From Pyrenochaeta sp. MPI-SDFR-AT-0127 (lineage: Eukaryota; Ascomycota; Dothideomycetes; Pleosporales; Cucurbitariaceae): a DNA stretch of 64,000 nucleotides. The stretch lies in NCBI GenBank assembly GCA_020747015.1, contig JAGTJM010000006.1, positions 806,001 to 870,000 on the forward strand. The letters run 5' to 3'. The translations under genes and the position numbers were made by a program. Positions 8,264-19,990 of this stretch are shown here, in pieces (position 1 is the stretch's first letter; each line of letters opens with the position of its first letter). A model generated the notes under the pieces. The model saw nothing but the letters and a program-made list of their open reading frames with translations, was not told where the DNA came from and did no database searches.

Positions 8264-11200
8264 ATGACAGTAGAAACTCTTACGCCAAGCTCGCTCGAGA
8301 TGAGCAAGCTAGAGGTCAATTACTTCGGCAATGAAGGGCCTAAAGAAGATTTACAGGATTTATTTCGAGAACTCCATCTTCACAGCAAAGATGACAGACA
8401 TTCACTCTTGGCCTGCTTCATTGCCAAGTCTACAAAGGTGATCAAAGAGGAAGTCAGCCATCTTCCGTCTGAGATAAAACAACATATTCCACCTTTTGAG
8501 ACAATTTTGAGTTGGGCTGAGGATAACAACCTGCGAGATGGTCTGCTTTGTGGGGCAGTTGGTGGTGTTCTTCTGACCATAGCGCAAATTGGAACGTATA
8601 TAGGGTAAGTGGGTAGTGACTAGAGGTTTTTCGCTCTAATCTCGCTAACATTACGTGTAGCTATGTTGAGAAACATCCAAAATCGCTCCGTGGTTATTCC
8701 AATGCATGCAATGCAGGACTGGGCATTGGTTTATTGGCATCCACGGCGGTCGCACTATCACCGATGTCCACCGACTTGCCCCTCGCTGGTGCAGATGCAG
8801 TCCGTCTAGCATTCCGTATGGGTGTTCATGTCCAAAGGGTCTCTGAGAACCTGGAGGGTCGGGACTTGTCAAGATCTCCGGATACCTGGGCATACGTGGT
8901 ACATAATGTGGACCCCGCTATTGCCCAAAAAGAGCTTGATTTAATACACAACGCCGAAGAAGAACCAGACACTGCCAAGATCTTCGTCAGTGCCATCAGT
9001 CCAACCTCAATCACTATCAGCGGACCCCCAACGCGACTCAAGGCAATCTTCAACAAGTCTCGCTACTTTCGTGATAGCCGGTCGATCGCTCTTCCTGTGT
9101 TCGGCGGCATTTGTCACGCACCGCATGTCTACAACGAAAATGATGTCAACAGCATCCTTGGTGATAGTCAAACATCACTGTATACTGTTTCCATGGAGAC
9201 TCACCCAGTGATGAGTGTCTATTCGTCCAGCACTGGCCAGCCATATCTTGCCAAAGATGCATTAGAGCTCTATGTATGTGTTTTGTCTGAACTGTTAACT
9301 CAAGCAATCTGCTGGGACCATGTTATCAACGGTCTTGTTGAGGCAGCAAAGTGTGCCAGTTCTTCTGAGGCAATCTTGCACACGTTTGGCAATTCATTGT
9401 CCCTTAACGATCTCAGCACAGGTCTCAAGAATAACATACCCCACATCGATGTCTCGGTCAACAACCTCTCAACTTGGATAACTCAGACGTTGTCAGATGG
9501 TGCGATCCCTCGCGGCACAGCGCAAGCAAAACTTGCGATTGTTGGCATGTCCTGCAGGCTTCCTGGTGGTGCAACAAATACGGAGAAGTTCTGGGAAATT
9601 CTTGAGAAAGGACTTGATGTGTCGCGACGAATTCCAGCCGATCGCTTTGATATTGATACACACTACGATCCTACTGGTAAACAACTGAACAAGACTATGA
9701 CCCAGTACGGCTGCTTTATTGACGAACCTGGTTTGTTCGACGCCCCCTTTTTCAACATGTCACCTCGCGAGGCTCAGGTTGTTGATCCTCAAATGCGTTT
9801 ATCACTTGTGACCGCTTTCGAAGCCCTGGAGCGGGCTGGATACGTCGGAAATCGAACCGCATCTACGCAGCTGGAGCGTATCGGAACATTTTATGGTCAG
9901 GCAGCTGATGATTATCGAGAGGTCAATCAGGGCCAGGAAGTTGGCACTTATTATATTCCTGGTGGGTGCCGGGCATTCGGTCCAGGTCGTATTAACTATT
10001 TCTTCAAGTTTTCAGGCCCAAGCTACAGCATTGATACCGCTTGTTCTTCAGGTCTTGCAGCGATCGAGGTACGTTGTGGTCAGGAGTGGCATAGGTGTAG
10101 GAATAACATGTGCTGACGTTTGTGACTAATATAGGTTGCATGTCAAGCATTGTGGAACGGCGACGTCGACATGGCCGTAGCAGGCGGGGTCAATATCCTA
10201 ACGAACCCTGATGGATTTGCTGGTCTGTGTAACGGTTACTTCCTGACCAAAGGTCACAATGCCTGCAAAACATGGGATGCTACTGCTGACGGATATTGTC
10301 GTGCTGACGGAGTCGGCTCGCTGGTGATCAAGAGATTGGAAGATGCTGAAGCAGACAATGACAACATCCTAGGCGTTGTTCTCGCTGCCGGTACTAACCA
10401 CTCAGCGGAGGCCGTTTCGATCACCCATCCTCATGCGGGCCACCAAGCATATCTAGCCCGACAAGTCCTTCGACAGGCGGGAGTAGATCCGTTGGATGTG
10501 TCTTATATCGAGCTACACGGAACCGGGACTCAAGCTGGTGACTACGAGGAGATGCAAGGCGTCTTGGATGTGTATGCGCCCCTAGTCAAACGCCGCAGCA
10601 AAGATCAACCATTGCACATAGGGAGTGTAAAAGCAAATTTCGGTCATGGAGAGTCAGTCGCGGGCACGACTGCGCTGATTAAAGTCCTGACTATGCTCCA
10701 AAAACACGCTATTCCGCCGCACATTGGCATCAAGACTGAGATAAACCCTCGGTTTCCTCAAGATTTTGATAAGCGTAATTTACACATCACATTTGAAAAG
10801 AAGTCTTGGCCGCAGTTTGCAGGTAAGAAGCGAATTGCGGCGGTGAACAATTTTGGTGCAGCTGGAGGAAATACTATGATGGTACTTGAGGAGGCACCGA
10901 CACGGATCGTCAATGCAGTTGATCCTCGCAGTACCTTTGTTGTCGCCATCTCCGCTAAAACTAAGGGCTCCTTAGCTGGTAACATCGAGAATCTTATCTC
11001 ATATCTCGATAAGTATGAGACTATCAGCCTCGCCGACCTGTCCTACACGACAACAGCACGCAGGTATCATTTCAGCCATCGCGTCGCCATTGCCTTTACA
11101 GACATCAGCAACTTGAAGAAGCAGTTGAATTCTCGATTAGGCAAGATCGAATCCATCAAGCCTATCGGGAAATCAGGTCCTCCGCCAATTGCATTCGCCT

Positions 11201-13830
11201 TCACTGGGCAGGGAGCTTCGTATAAGTCCATGAGTCTGGAGTTATACCACCACTCTCCAACGTTTCGCAGAGAGATTGATCTCCTCGACTCTCTTGCGCA
11301 GGCTCAAGGATTTCCATCATTCGTTTCTGCGATTGACGGTTCTCATGCCCAAGATCACGCCCATGCTCCAGTGGTCACCCAATTAGCATTAGTCAGTGTT
11401 GAGATCGCTCTGGCAAGATATTGGATGTCGCTCGGAGTGAAACCAGACCTTGTCGTTGGTCACTCGCTTGGTGAGTACGCCGCCCTGCACGTTGCCGGCG
11501 TCGTCACAGCAAGCGATGTTATATTCATGGTTGGCCGCCGAGCTCAGATGTTGTCTGAGAAATGCAAAATTGGAAGTCATACCATGGTAGCCATCCGTGC
11601 CAGCCTCTTGCAGATTCAAAAGGTAGCAGGGGGTCTGCCATACACCGTTGCTTGCCTCAACGGGCCGTCAGATACCGTACTCAGTGGTACCAGGGAGCAA
11701 ATGGACAATGTAGTTGCATCAATCGAGGCAGCCGGTTTCCGTTGCATTAAACTGGACGTAGCTTTTGCCTTCCATTCCGAGCAGATGGATCCCGTTCTGG
11801 AAGCCTTTGAGGCAGCCTGCAAGAGCGGCGTGATATTCCAGGAACCCAAGTTGCCGGTCATCTCCCCACTGCTTGGCAAGGTAGTTTTCGACGGCAAGAC
11901 ACTCAACGCAAACTACATGCGCCGTGCAAGCCGCGAGCCCGTAGACTTTGTGTCAGCGTTGGAGAGTGCCCAGCGAATTTCCACTGTCAGTGATGAGACG
12001 GTCTGGGTTGAAATCGGACCTCACCCAGTTTGCACTGGCTTTATCAAATCCATCATTTCCAACAGCCAACTGGTGGCGCTTCCTTCAATCCGTCGCGGGG
12101 TTGATAACTGGACCACTATGTCAGAGAGTATGGCTATATTGCATCAGATTGGAGTTACACTCAACTGGAACGACTTCCACGGCCCTTTTGAAGCTCACCT
12201 TCGTCTTTTGGACTTGCCAACGTATGCCTGGAGTGAGAAGAACTACTGGATGCAATACAACGGCGATTGGTGTCTTACCAAGGGAAATACCTTCTACGAC
12301 AAAAAGAAAGAGTCTACGACCGGTTTGGAGTTCTCCATTTCTTCGATGCAGAGTGAGATCCAGACTTCTACAGTTCAGCAAATCATTAAGGCTAGTATCG
12401 ACGGGGCTGCGGGAGTAGTTGTGATGCAGTCCGATCTGATGCAGAAAGACTTTCTTGCTGCGGCTCACGGTCATCGTATGAATAATTGTGGGGTTGTGAC
12501 ATCGGTCAGTACGCTTCAAATGGGAACTATTACAGCATGCTGATTTTTGAACTTTAAGTCCATCCACGCAGATATTGCTTACACACTCGGCTATTACTTG
12601 TACCGCAAGTTCTTTCCTAATGCCAAGGACATCAAGTTGAACATAGCAAATCTCGTCGTGACCAAAGGACTGGTGACCAACAGCGACACTAGCAAACCTC
12701 AGGTGATTCGAGTTAGTGCAAGCACTGTCGATATCAGCACTGGAATTATCGATATGACTTGGGAAAACGTTCATAGCAGCGACGCTGGCGCGTGTGAGCA
12801 ATTCGCCACTGCTAATGTCTTTGTCGAGAACGCTTCAGACTGGCTTTCCACCTGGAACACAATGGCTCACTTGGTCCACGGCCGCATTGACGCGCTTGAA
12901 AGTCTGGCCACTGATGGCAAGGCGAACAGTTTCTCTCGCCGCATGGCTTACACGCTTTTCGCTAGTAATTTGGTGGATTATTCCGACAAGTATCGTGGAA
13001 TGCAATCCGTTATAGTACACGACCTCGAAGCCTGCGCAAATGTACAGCTTACGGACAAGGAGAGTGGCACCTGGACTGTTCCGCCGTATTTTATCGACAG
13101 CGTCGCACACTTGGCCGGCTTTGTCATGAACTGCTCGGACGCGATTGATACACAAAATAACTACTGCGTTACTCCAGGTTGGAAGTCAATGCGGTTTGCC
13201 GAACCTTTGGTCGCGGGTGCCAAATACAAGTCATATGTGAAGATGATCCCAACCAGAGAAGATCCTTCTATTTACCTAGGCGATGTCTACATTCTACAAA
13301 GAGAAACGTCTCAAATCATTGGCATGGTCGGCGGCATCCAGTTCCGTAGATACCCTCGCATCCTGTTGAGTCGATTCTTCTCACCCCCTGATAAATACTC
13401 GCCAAATGACAGTAAGACGAGAAAAGTAACTGAATCCGTGGTTTCAGCGGCCCCTACTAACAAGGCATCCCACAAAAACACGCAAAATATACCTCACGCT
13501 ACACCAAGCCCGCATAAACAACCGGCGCCAGCACTAAATACAGCTGTGCCTCTTCAGGTGGCCGTCGAGGTCCCGGCAGTAGACGTGGTAACTTCGCTCG
13601 ATTCGATCACAGCCAAAGCTTTACAGCTGATTGCAAAGGAGGCGGCCCTCGAACTCGAGGATTTGGTAGACGATGCTGATTTCACCAACTTAGGCGTAGA
13701 TAGTCTCATGTCGCTTGTCATCTCGGAAAAGCTGCGAACTGAACTCGACGTCACCGTTAGTAGTAGCCTGTTCTTGGATTATCCTACAATAGGGGAGTTG
13801 AGACGATGGCTAGATGAGTACTACAGCTAG
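8264..13830 (+). CDS. non-reducing polyketide synthase, SAT-KS-AT-PT-ACP, no thioesterase
   Basis: Four exons: 8264-8604, 8661-10068, 10135-12504, 12559-13830; 1796 residues. The last intron uses GTCAGT..TTTAAG with a CTGAT branch and restores the PT motif TSSIHADIA. Domains: SAT (about 20-380) with HAPH histidine, but GLGIG where the nucleophile motif GxCxG is expected; KS (about 400-830) with TACSSG cysteine 575, HGTGT and NFGHGES; AT (about 930-1230) with GHSLGEY serine 1027; PT (about 1320-1620) with GHRMN histidine 1363 and FIDSVAH aspartate 1553; one ACP with LGVDSL serine 1755. The protein ends 40 residues later without a TE. This architecture, with the adjacent lactamase-type thioesterase, is that of atrochrysone carboxylic acid synthases (group V NR-PKS, C6-C11 cyclisation), which build an octaketide from malonyl-CoA. 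The exact chain length is inferred, not read. Confidence 0.96.
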
Positions 13831-14553
13831 ATTTACACGTATTCGGGAGCGAGGAACCGGCGTTGCAATATGCAATCTCGGATACCGGGAAACGGCGGCT
13901 AATCTTCGGCTCTCCAAATTCCTCTTTTGGATCGCCAAAGTTTATGCGAACCTCTATAGTACTGCCATCAAAGCTTTTCACCGCCTCTTTCTCAAGCTTG
14001 CACCTCCTACTTGGTCTCCTGCTCAATCTCCATTTAGTTCTATTCCTGATGTCCAGCCTTACTGGCTATACCTGTAGCAGAGAATAAGCTTATTCCTTGG
14101 ACCGCATTAAAAATTCATTGATGATTTGGCAACTACTCTCTGATGCGAAAGAGCTAGCGGTACTAGAGACAGTGCTTGAGGACAGATATTTAGAGATGTA
14201 ATGAATTAGACATTCTACTTTGGCTTATGGTCATAGACCGCGCGCGGCTACCTGGAAAACGGTGGCATAGTACAGTATCTAGCTGACTACAAGCGAGTGA
14301 TTGAGCAGCAGAGTGACGCGCGACACGGTGTCGAAATTTCTTAGGCACTAAGATGCTTGAATACAACGCAGATTTGAAGATTCCATCACTGATTAGAGTA
14401 TAGTGTGGTCTCATGTGCTCATGTTACCCCGTCCCCAATCCACGTTCATCGCGTTCGAGGCCGCGAAGGGTTTTCTCGAGGCCACGACGCATGGATGACT
14501 TCCGCAATCATGTATTCCAAAACCTGCACTCCTGAATTCGCTAGATGATGGGA
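13831..14553. other. gene-poor spacer after the PKS
   Basis: About 720 bp. Several short frames overlap here but none has family resemblance, plausible splicing or a promoter. No Zn2Cys6 cysteine pattern was seen on either strand. Confidence 0.5.
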
Positions 14554-14938
14554 GTAAAGAAACCTATCATGGACAGAAAGAACATCCAAATTTCCAAGAT
14601 ATTCGTATCTGGGAGTACTTCAAGCGTGGGTAGCGTATGAAGCCGCGTATGGGAATTTAAGCCCCCTGGAAGCACTACCACTGAATGTCATAAAAGATGA
14701 ACAAGGATTAGCACGCTTGCAGAGACAGTCAAAAGGAAAGAGCGATGGCACCATCGGTTCAGATCACAGCGACCATCGTACATTTGAGCCAACGTATGAG
14801 GTAGGTAGCGCCGACATCATGAAACCATATTCGGGGGCTTTCTCCGTGCCTGCTGCTCAAACTCAACTAGGATATGACGGTGATGAGTGGGGCTGGCCCG
14901 CAGCCGATTGGAGATTGGTGCCCGGTCGCGGTTCGTGA
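14554..14938 (+). pseudogene. orphan open frame, possible gene relic
   Basis: A frame of about 127 codons stays open from just after a TAA (near 14553) to a stop at 14936-14938. It has no ATG near its beginning. Composition looks protein-like: a helical segment LGVLQAWVAYEAAYGNLSPL followed by a polar Ser/His/Gly stretch and a Trp-rich end (DEWGWPAADW). Acidic/Trp ends of this sort occur in fungal transcription factors, but no DNA-binding domain is present nearby. It may be the remaining C-terminal exon of a lost gene, or chance. I do not recognise it. Confidence 0.25.
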
Positions 14939-15637
14939 GGCTGCAATTCAGATCAAAAGCTGCTAAGCTTCCACAACAGTTCCACATGCTGTTCAATCAG
15001 CAGCTTGTTGAAAAGCTTACGACGACTGTCTACGAGTTTCGCGGAGACAAATTACCCTTTTCGGAACCCAGAAAGTATACCAACCAATGAACGAAGCTCC
15101 TGGTATTAGCCAAGACCTCCACCCTGGATCTTGGCGCTTTCCGCGGACTGACGAGCATGAACAAACATCTACTGCCTCGGAACTAAGGCACAGGTTATTG
15201 TTTCGGATCGCGCCGTTGACTATTGCTCTTTCCTTCATTGGCCTGGCCTATCCATCAATATAGCCAGTATCATGGCAAACCTGGCCGCAGTGCAATCTGG
15301 AGCGCCACTTCCATGGCAATCGTCGGTACGACCCGCTGTAGTCACATAGCTACCTAGCTATAGAGCATCCAATAGGAGGTACGTAATTCGTAAGATGCCA
15401 TATCAATCTACCTACTTTGTCCCGAGAGCCTCATGGTACCCCTTCATCTCAATCAAACTTACGCAAGCACACATTCATCCCGTGAAAGGAATGAGCCATA
15501 TCCCCCTAGTGCCAGCCGTTGGGGAACATATCGAAGTGCCCGGACTCAAATATGTATATATACCACTGTCTCTTCCGTAGATAATTGAGCCATCATCAAC
15601 AATCTTTGGCTATTTAAACACTTGGTGAAACCTAAAA
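14939..15637. other. spacer and promoter of the dioxygenase-like gene
   Basis: A short plus-strand frame from 15087 ends in a hydrophobic stretch (FRIAPLTIALSFIGLA) and, after a frame change, continues with another hydrophobic run; this could be a remnant of a transporter N-terminus, but the evidence is thin. Otherwise only the promoter of the next gene is evident. Confidence 0.3.
15555..15562 (+). promoter_or_regulatory. TATA-like element of dioxygenase-like gene
   Basis: TATATATA, 76 bp upstream of the ATG at 15638, the same distance as the TATA elements of the cellulase and phytase genes in this window. Confidence 0.45.
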
Positions 15638-16859
15638 ATGCTTTTTCCAGCCGCTTTCGTCGCTATCGCGGCTTCGTTCCTCGCTGTTCCCGTCACTGCT
15701 CATCCAGGCCATGATCTCACCCAAGAGATTGCTGAGCGTGCGGCATTCCTCTCGAGTACCGAGTACACCGGACTTGACCACTGTGCTGAGCAACTGAAAG
15801 CTCGCTCAGCTGAGATGATAGCCCGACGCAAAGCGATCGTCAACCATCTCCGCATGAAGCGTGGCGTTGTAAAGCGCGACTTTGAGACTGTCTTGAACAC
15901 CGATCATCACTCCAACAAGGCCGTCACGCCAGACAGCTCAGATGAAGCCATCTTCGGAAGCAATAGCTCTTGTATCCTTCAGCCAGAGACTACTGAAGGG
16001 CCATACTGTATACTTTTCTATTCCAGTATTAGCTAAGAAGCCTTACTGACAGATCGTTTAGGGGTTTCGGGCGAGGCTGTTCGCAAGGATATCACGGACG
16101 GTAATCCTGGGGTTCCGCTCACTTTTGATGTTCAAATCATCGATACGACCACTTGCCAGCCCTTGAACCGGGTTGCTCTTGAAGCATGGCACTGTAACAG
16201 CACAGGTGTATACGGCGGAGTTGTTGCTGGAGGCAATGGCAACCAGGCCGATGCGTCGAATATCAACAACACCATGTTCCGCGGCGTTCAATTTTCGAAC
16301 GAAAACGGCGTGCTTCAATTCGACACAACGTGAGTGTTCTATTGATGTAGAATTGTAGCAGATATCTGACATATCTTAGGTTCCCGGGCCACTATGCTGG
16401 CCGCACGACGCACATTCATAGTAAGAAATTGTTGGACCTTGCTCTCTGTACTGCGAGACTAACGATCGAACAGTTCTGGCCCACATCAACGCTACTCTGA
16501 ATACCAACAACACCGTCACAGGTGGCCACGTCTCACACGTTGGCCAATTGTTCTTCGATCAGACTCTCATCCATGCTGCTGAAGCGGTCAGCCCCTACAC
16601 CACCAATAGGCAGACTCTGCTGTTGAATGCGAACGATGGTATCTTCGCCCAGGAAGCGGCTACCTCCGATCCAGTCCTTAACTATGTATACCTTGGTGAT
16701 GATGTTTCAGATGGTATCTTTGGATGGGTCACAGTGGGCTTGAACCCGAACGCAGTTACAACACCACGTGCGGCTGCTTATATTGACGAGAACGGTGGTC
16801 ATGCGAACGCCGGTGGCGGTGGAGGACCAGGAGGCCCAAGACCCACTACTGCAGTGTGA
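15638..16859 (+). CDS. secreted intradiol ring-cleavage dioxygenase-like protein
   Basis: Four exons: 15638-16007, 16062-16329, 16380-16420, 16474-16859; 354 residues. A signal peptide (about 1-21, cleaved near VTAHPGH) is followed by a helical, basic propeptide-like region ending in RGVVKR near residue 87. The catalytic domain has EGPYWVSGE, a LEAWHCNSTGVY core, and FPGHYAGRTTHIH, which supply the Tyr, Tyr, His, His set expected for non-haem Fe(III). Exon 3 is only 41 nt yet encodes the HxH ligands, so the splice model is well constrained. The C-terminus is Gly-rich. Relatives are extracellular fungal proteins thought to cleave catechol-type aromatics. It lies 1.8 kb beyond the PKS on the same strand. 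Membership of the polyketide cluster is possible but unproven; a role in lignin-derived phenol use is equally plausible. Confidence 0.88.
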
Positions 16860-17247
16860 TATTCTTCATGGAACATACTCTGTTGAGAGACAACTGTATT
16901 GTAGCACTGCAAGATATAGTCTCGGATTGATTGTCGTGAGGAGCCACCACGCTGATGTTTCATGGTGTACGATACTTTTAAGTACCTGACAGTATCAATG
17001 AAATTCGTCGCCTCTTATACGTGTTCACTTTGTATGCTATAATGCAAGCGCAGAAATGGTAGTATGGGAGGCCATGAAAGGAATGGTATTGAACCACAGC
17101 AAGATCCCCTACCCCTCCACAGCGCAGCAGCCCGAATCCGGTAAGGCGCCCGCGCTTGTGCGATCGCCAAATTTCAAGCCTCAATGCTCCTTCGATCATC
17201 CCACCCATCAACAAAGGTTTTATTCATTCACCAGGGAAGGATCCACA
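16860..17247. other. intergenic, ribokinase promoter
   Basis: 388 bp. An in-frame extension of the ribokinase frame reaches 17056, but those 64 codons look unlike coding sequence and end in an untranslated-leader-like stretch before the ATG at 17248. Confidence 0.5.
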
Positions 17248-18298
17248 ATGTCTTTGAAACCAGCGGTCATAGCGGTCATCGGGTCGCTTAATGTCGACCT
17301 TGTTACACGCACTTCTCGCGTGCCGGTTGGAGGCGAGACCCTCACTAGCGAATCCTTTTCCATCGGTTGGGGAGGGAAAGGTGCCAATCAAGCCGTAGCC
17401 TGTGCACGTCTGTCACGCACCCAAACGCAAGCATCGTCGAATTCCGTTTCTGGTGTCGAGGTTCGCATGGTGGGTGCTGTCGGCAATGATGAGTTCCACG
17501 AGGGTTTCCTAAAAAGCTTAAGGGAAGGTGGGGTAGGTGTTGAAAGGGTCGAGATCTTGAAAGGGAAGAAGACGGGTGTCGCGGTCATTATTGTCGAGAC
17601 AGGAACGGGGCAGAACAGAATCATGTTTTGTCCAGGGGCGAATTATGATGTGGAGGCGAAGGATTTAGTTGATGAGGATGCAAGCGTGGCTCTGTTCCAG
17701 TTGGAGTTGCCGTTGGATGTGGTACGTATTCCATTACACCTGTCATTCAATTGGGTCTATTGCGGAATTGACGTAAATTGAACTTGAATAGGTTCTGCAC
17801 AACATGAAGACCGCAAGGCAGAAGGGTGTCGAGACAATCATCAACCCTGCACCAGCCATTCCACTGCCAGATGAAGCTTATCAAGGCTTAGGCCATTTGA
17901 TAGTCAACGAAACGGAAGCTGCCATTTTGTCGGGTATTGAAAATCCTACGTCATGGGACGAGGTTGCTGCTATCTTCATTGCGCGGGGTGTGAAGAATGT
18001 CATCATCACGCTCGGCGGTGAGGGCGTCTTCTACAAGACATCTAAGCAGCAGTCCGAGAACAAGTCTGGGCACATTGTGCCAGCGCGCAAAGTCAAAGTA
18101 GTCGATACAACGGCAGCTGGCGATACATTTGCAGGTGCATACACTGTTGCGGTTGCACGATGGAAGTCTATTTCGCAAGGAGCCGATTTTGACCTTGATG
18201 CGGCGATAGCGCATGCGAACAGGGCTGCTTCAATGACAGTACAGAAAGCCGGTGCGCAGTCAAGTATCCCGTGGGCAGACGAAGTACCAGAGACTTAG
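17248..18298 (+). CDS. ribokinase (PfkB family)
   Basis: Two exons: 17248-17721 and 17792-18298, intron 17722-17791 (GTACGT..AATAG), 326 residues. The start MSLKPAVIAVIGSLNVDLV opens directly into the first strand with the GSLNVDLV signature; GGKGANQA follows near residue 47. The C-terminal ATP/anion-hole motif DTTAAGDTFAGAY carries the catalytic aspartate. Length and motif order are those of eukaryotic ribokinases, which phosphorylate D-ribose at O5 with ATP in the cytosol or nucleus. The gene marks a return to primary metabolism and probably lies outside the polyketide cluster. Confidence 0.93.
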
Positions 18299-19990
18299 TG
18301 TGCGCATGGAAATAGCGGTGTTCACGATGTATCACAAAAGTCGGGTTAATATTAGCCATGGATGGCCTCATACATAGAACTGCAGATTGTTCAAGGCTAA
18401 CATGGCATTTCTAAATATATCTGGTGGTCTCAATTCTCCATTTCAGCCTTTGTCCTAAGTGTACAATAGTCCAACTCAACGTAAATGCCGACCCAAATAA
18501 CATAGACAACCTGAGCAGTCGAAAAGTCTTTGGATGAAAGCGAAAAAGTGGGAAATCCACCAAAATGCGGTTCTTTTTGACGATGACACGCATTCCCATC
18601 AAACTGAAACTCACATACCGCTATGTCCTGGAAGCCTCCACTACCGCAGTTTCTAGAAATCTCTTGACGCTATTTCCAGCTGTTCGAAAGCGTCAAAGCT
18701 ATAGGTGACAACACATGTAACAACAACTATCCTCCTCACAGTCTTCGCATCGACAAGGACAAATATAGTCAAATAAAGCCACATAGAGACAGTCGATAAA
18801 TGACATTTGTAGCATATCCTTTGGATGTTTTATAGATTGTGCAATAGCAGACGTCGTGGACCAGGGTAAACTTTTCAATCTCGTCAATAATCAGAAGAAA
18901 ATGGGGATAGCGATGTACTTTAAGAGAAAAAGAGAATATGGGAGCTTAGGCAGTATAAATTTTGTTGTAGTATTCAAAGTGCTGCCTGACTGTTTGAATT
19001 CAACGTTTGTGTTCCAAACGGTTGGGCTTAGATTTAAAGTCATACTTGTGCCGTCGATTGAGGACAGCGCAGGTCTAGCTGCCAACAATTCCGCCCACAC
19101 TAAACGTGACGTGGCGGGCGTTGATACTCACTCGCTGAGAACGGAAGCAAACCGAAGAGTACTATTTTCGTAGGTTCATAGATGATGGTGGACGAACGAG
19201 CGACATTATTACTGTGATATTTGCAAACATGGCCTCGCTCACGTGGATGTGACCTGTCTTGTGGTGGCGAAAGGACGATCGATCTATTCGCACACTTACC
19301 ACAGTTTTATTCTAGCCCCATGTTGTCTTCACGACACAATCTATGAGCATTCAGGTGCTAGTCAGTGAACAAATGAGCAGTCTGGTATATTGAACTTGCT
19401 TCCACAGAGAACATAGGTAGCGATCAAGCTGAATTCTTCGAATTCGACAATGCTACACAGCAAAAAATAATTATAGTTGCACAAACAGATGACGATACAA
19501 AGTTTAAAGCCGGTGCATCGTTCTTGTGGTATGCACACGCACAGTCAGACTCAATGTTGGAGCGTTGCAAGCGTTCAGCCCCAAGTTTCAAATCATAGCA
19601 ACCGGGCGGAGCATCACCAACAAGAGGAGGCACGACAAAGTTAGCATATATGGATCACATTGTCAATTGATGTCGAGGTACATTGCGTCCGAACATTGAA
19701 GATGTTGCGCATAGCCAGATCACCAAGGAATTTTGTCCTTAGATAGACGACTCAAAGATTCTAGGACGCATGACAAACAATCTGACGTGTGTGTTGAGAT
19801 AGAGTTATGAAATCGGGTAAGCATGCATACTCATCGCTAGCGCGAGTGCGTATGCAACGCAGTTTCAGATTTTCAGCCGCAGGGCGTACGATACGGTTTG
19901 AATGAGGACAGCCTGATGGTATGTATTACAATGTGTCCGCTTACTCTCCCCTTCATGACTACCAATTCTTCAAAAGCACCGAGACGTGGC
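18299..19990. other. gene-poor spacer
   Basis: About 1.7 kb after the ribokinase gene. Only short, overlapping frames without family resemblance are present. No RNA gene or CRISPR-like repeat was seen. It adjoins a decayed gene and may itself be decayed sequence. Confidence 0.5.
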
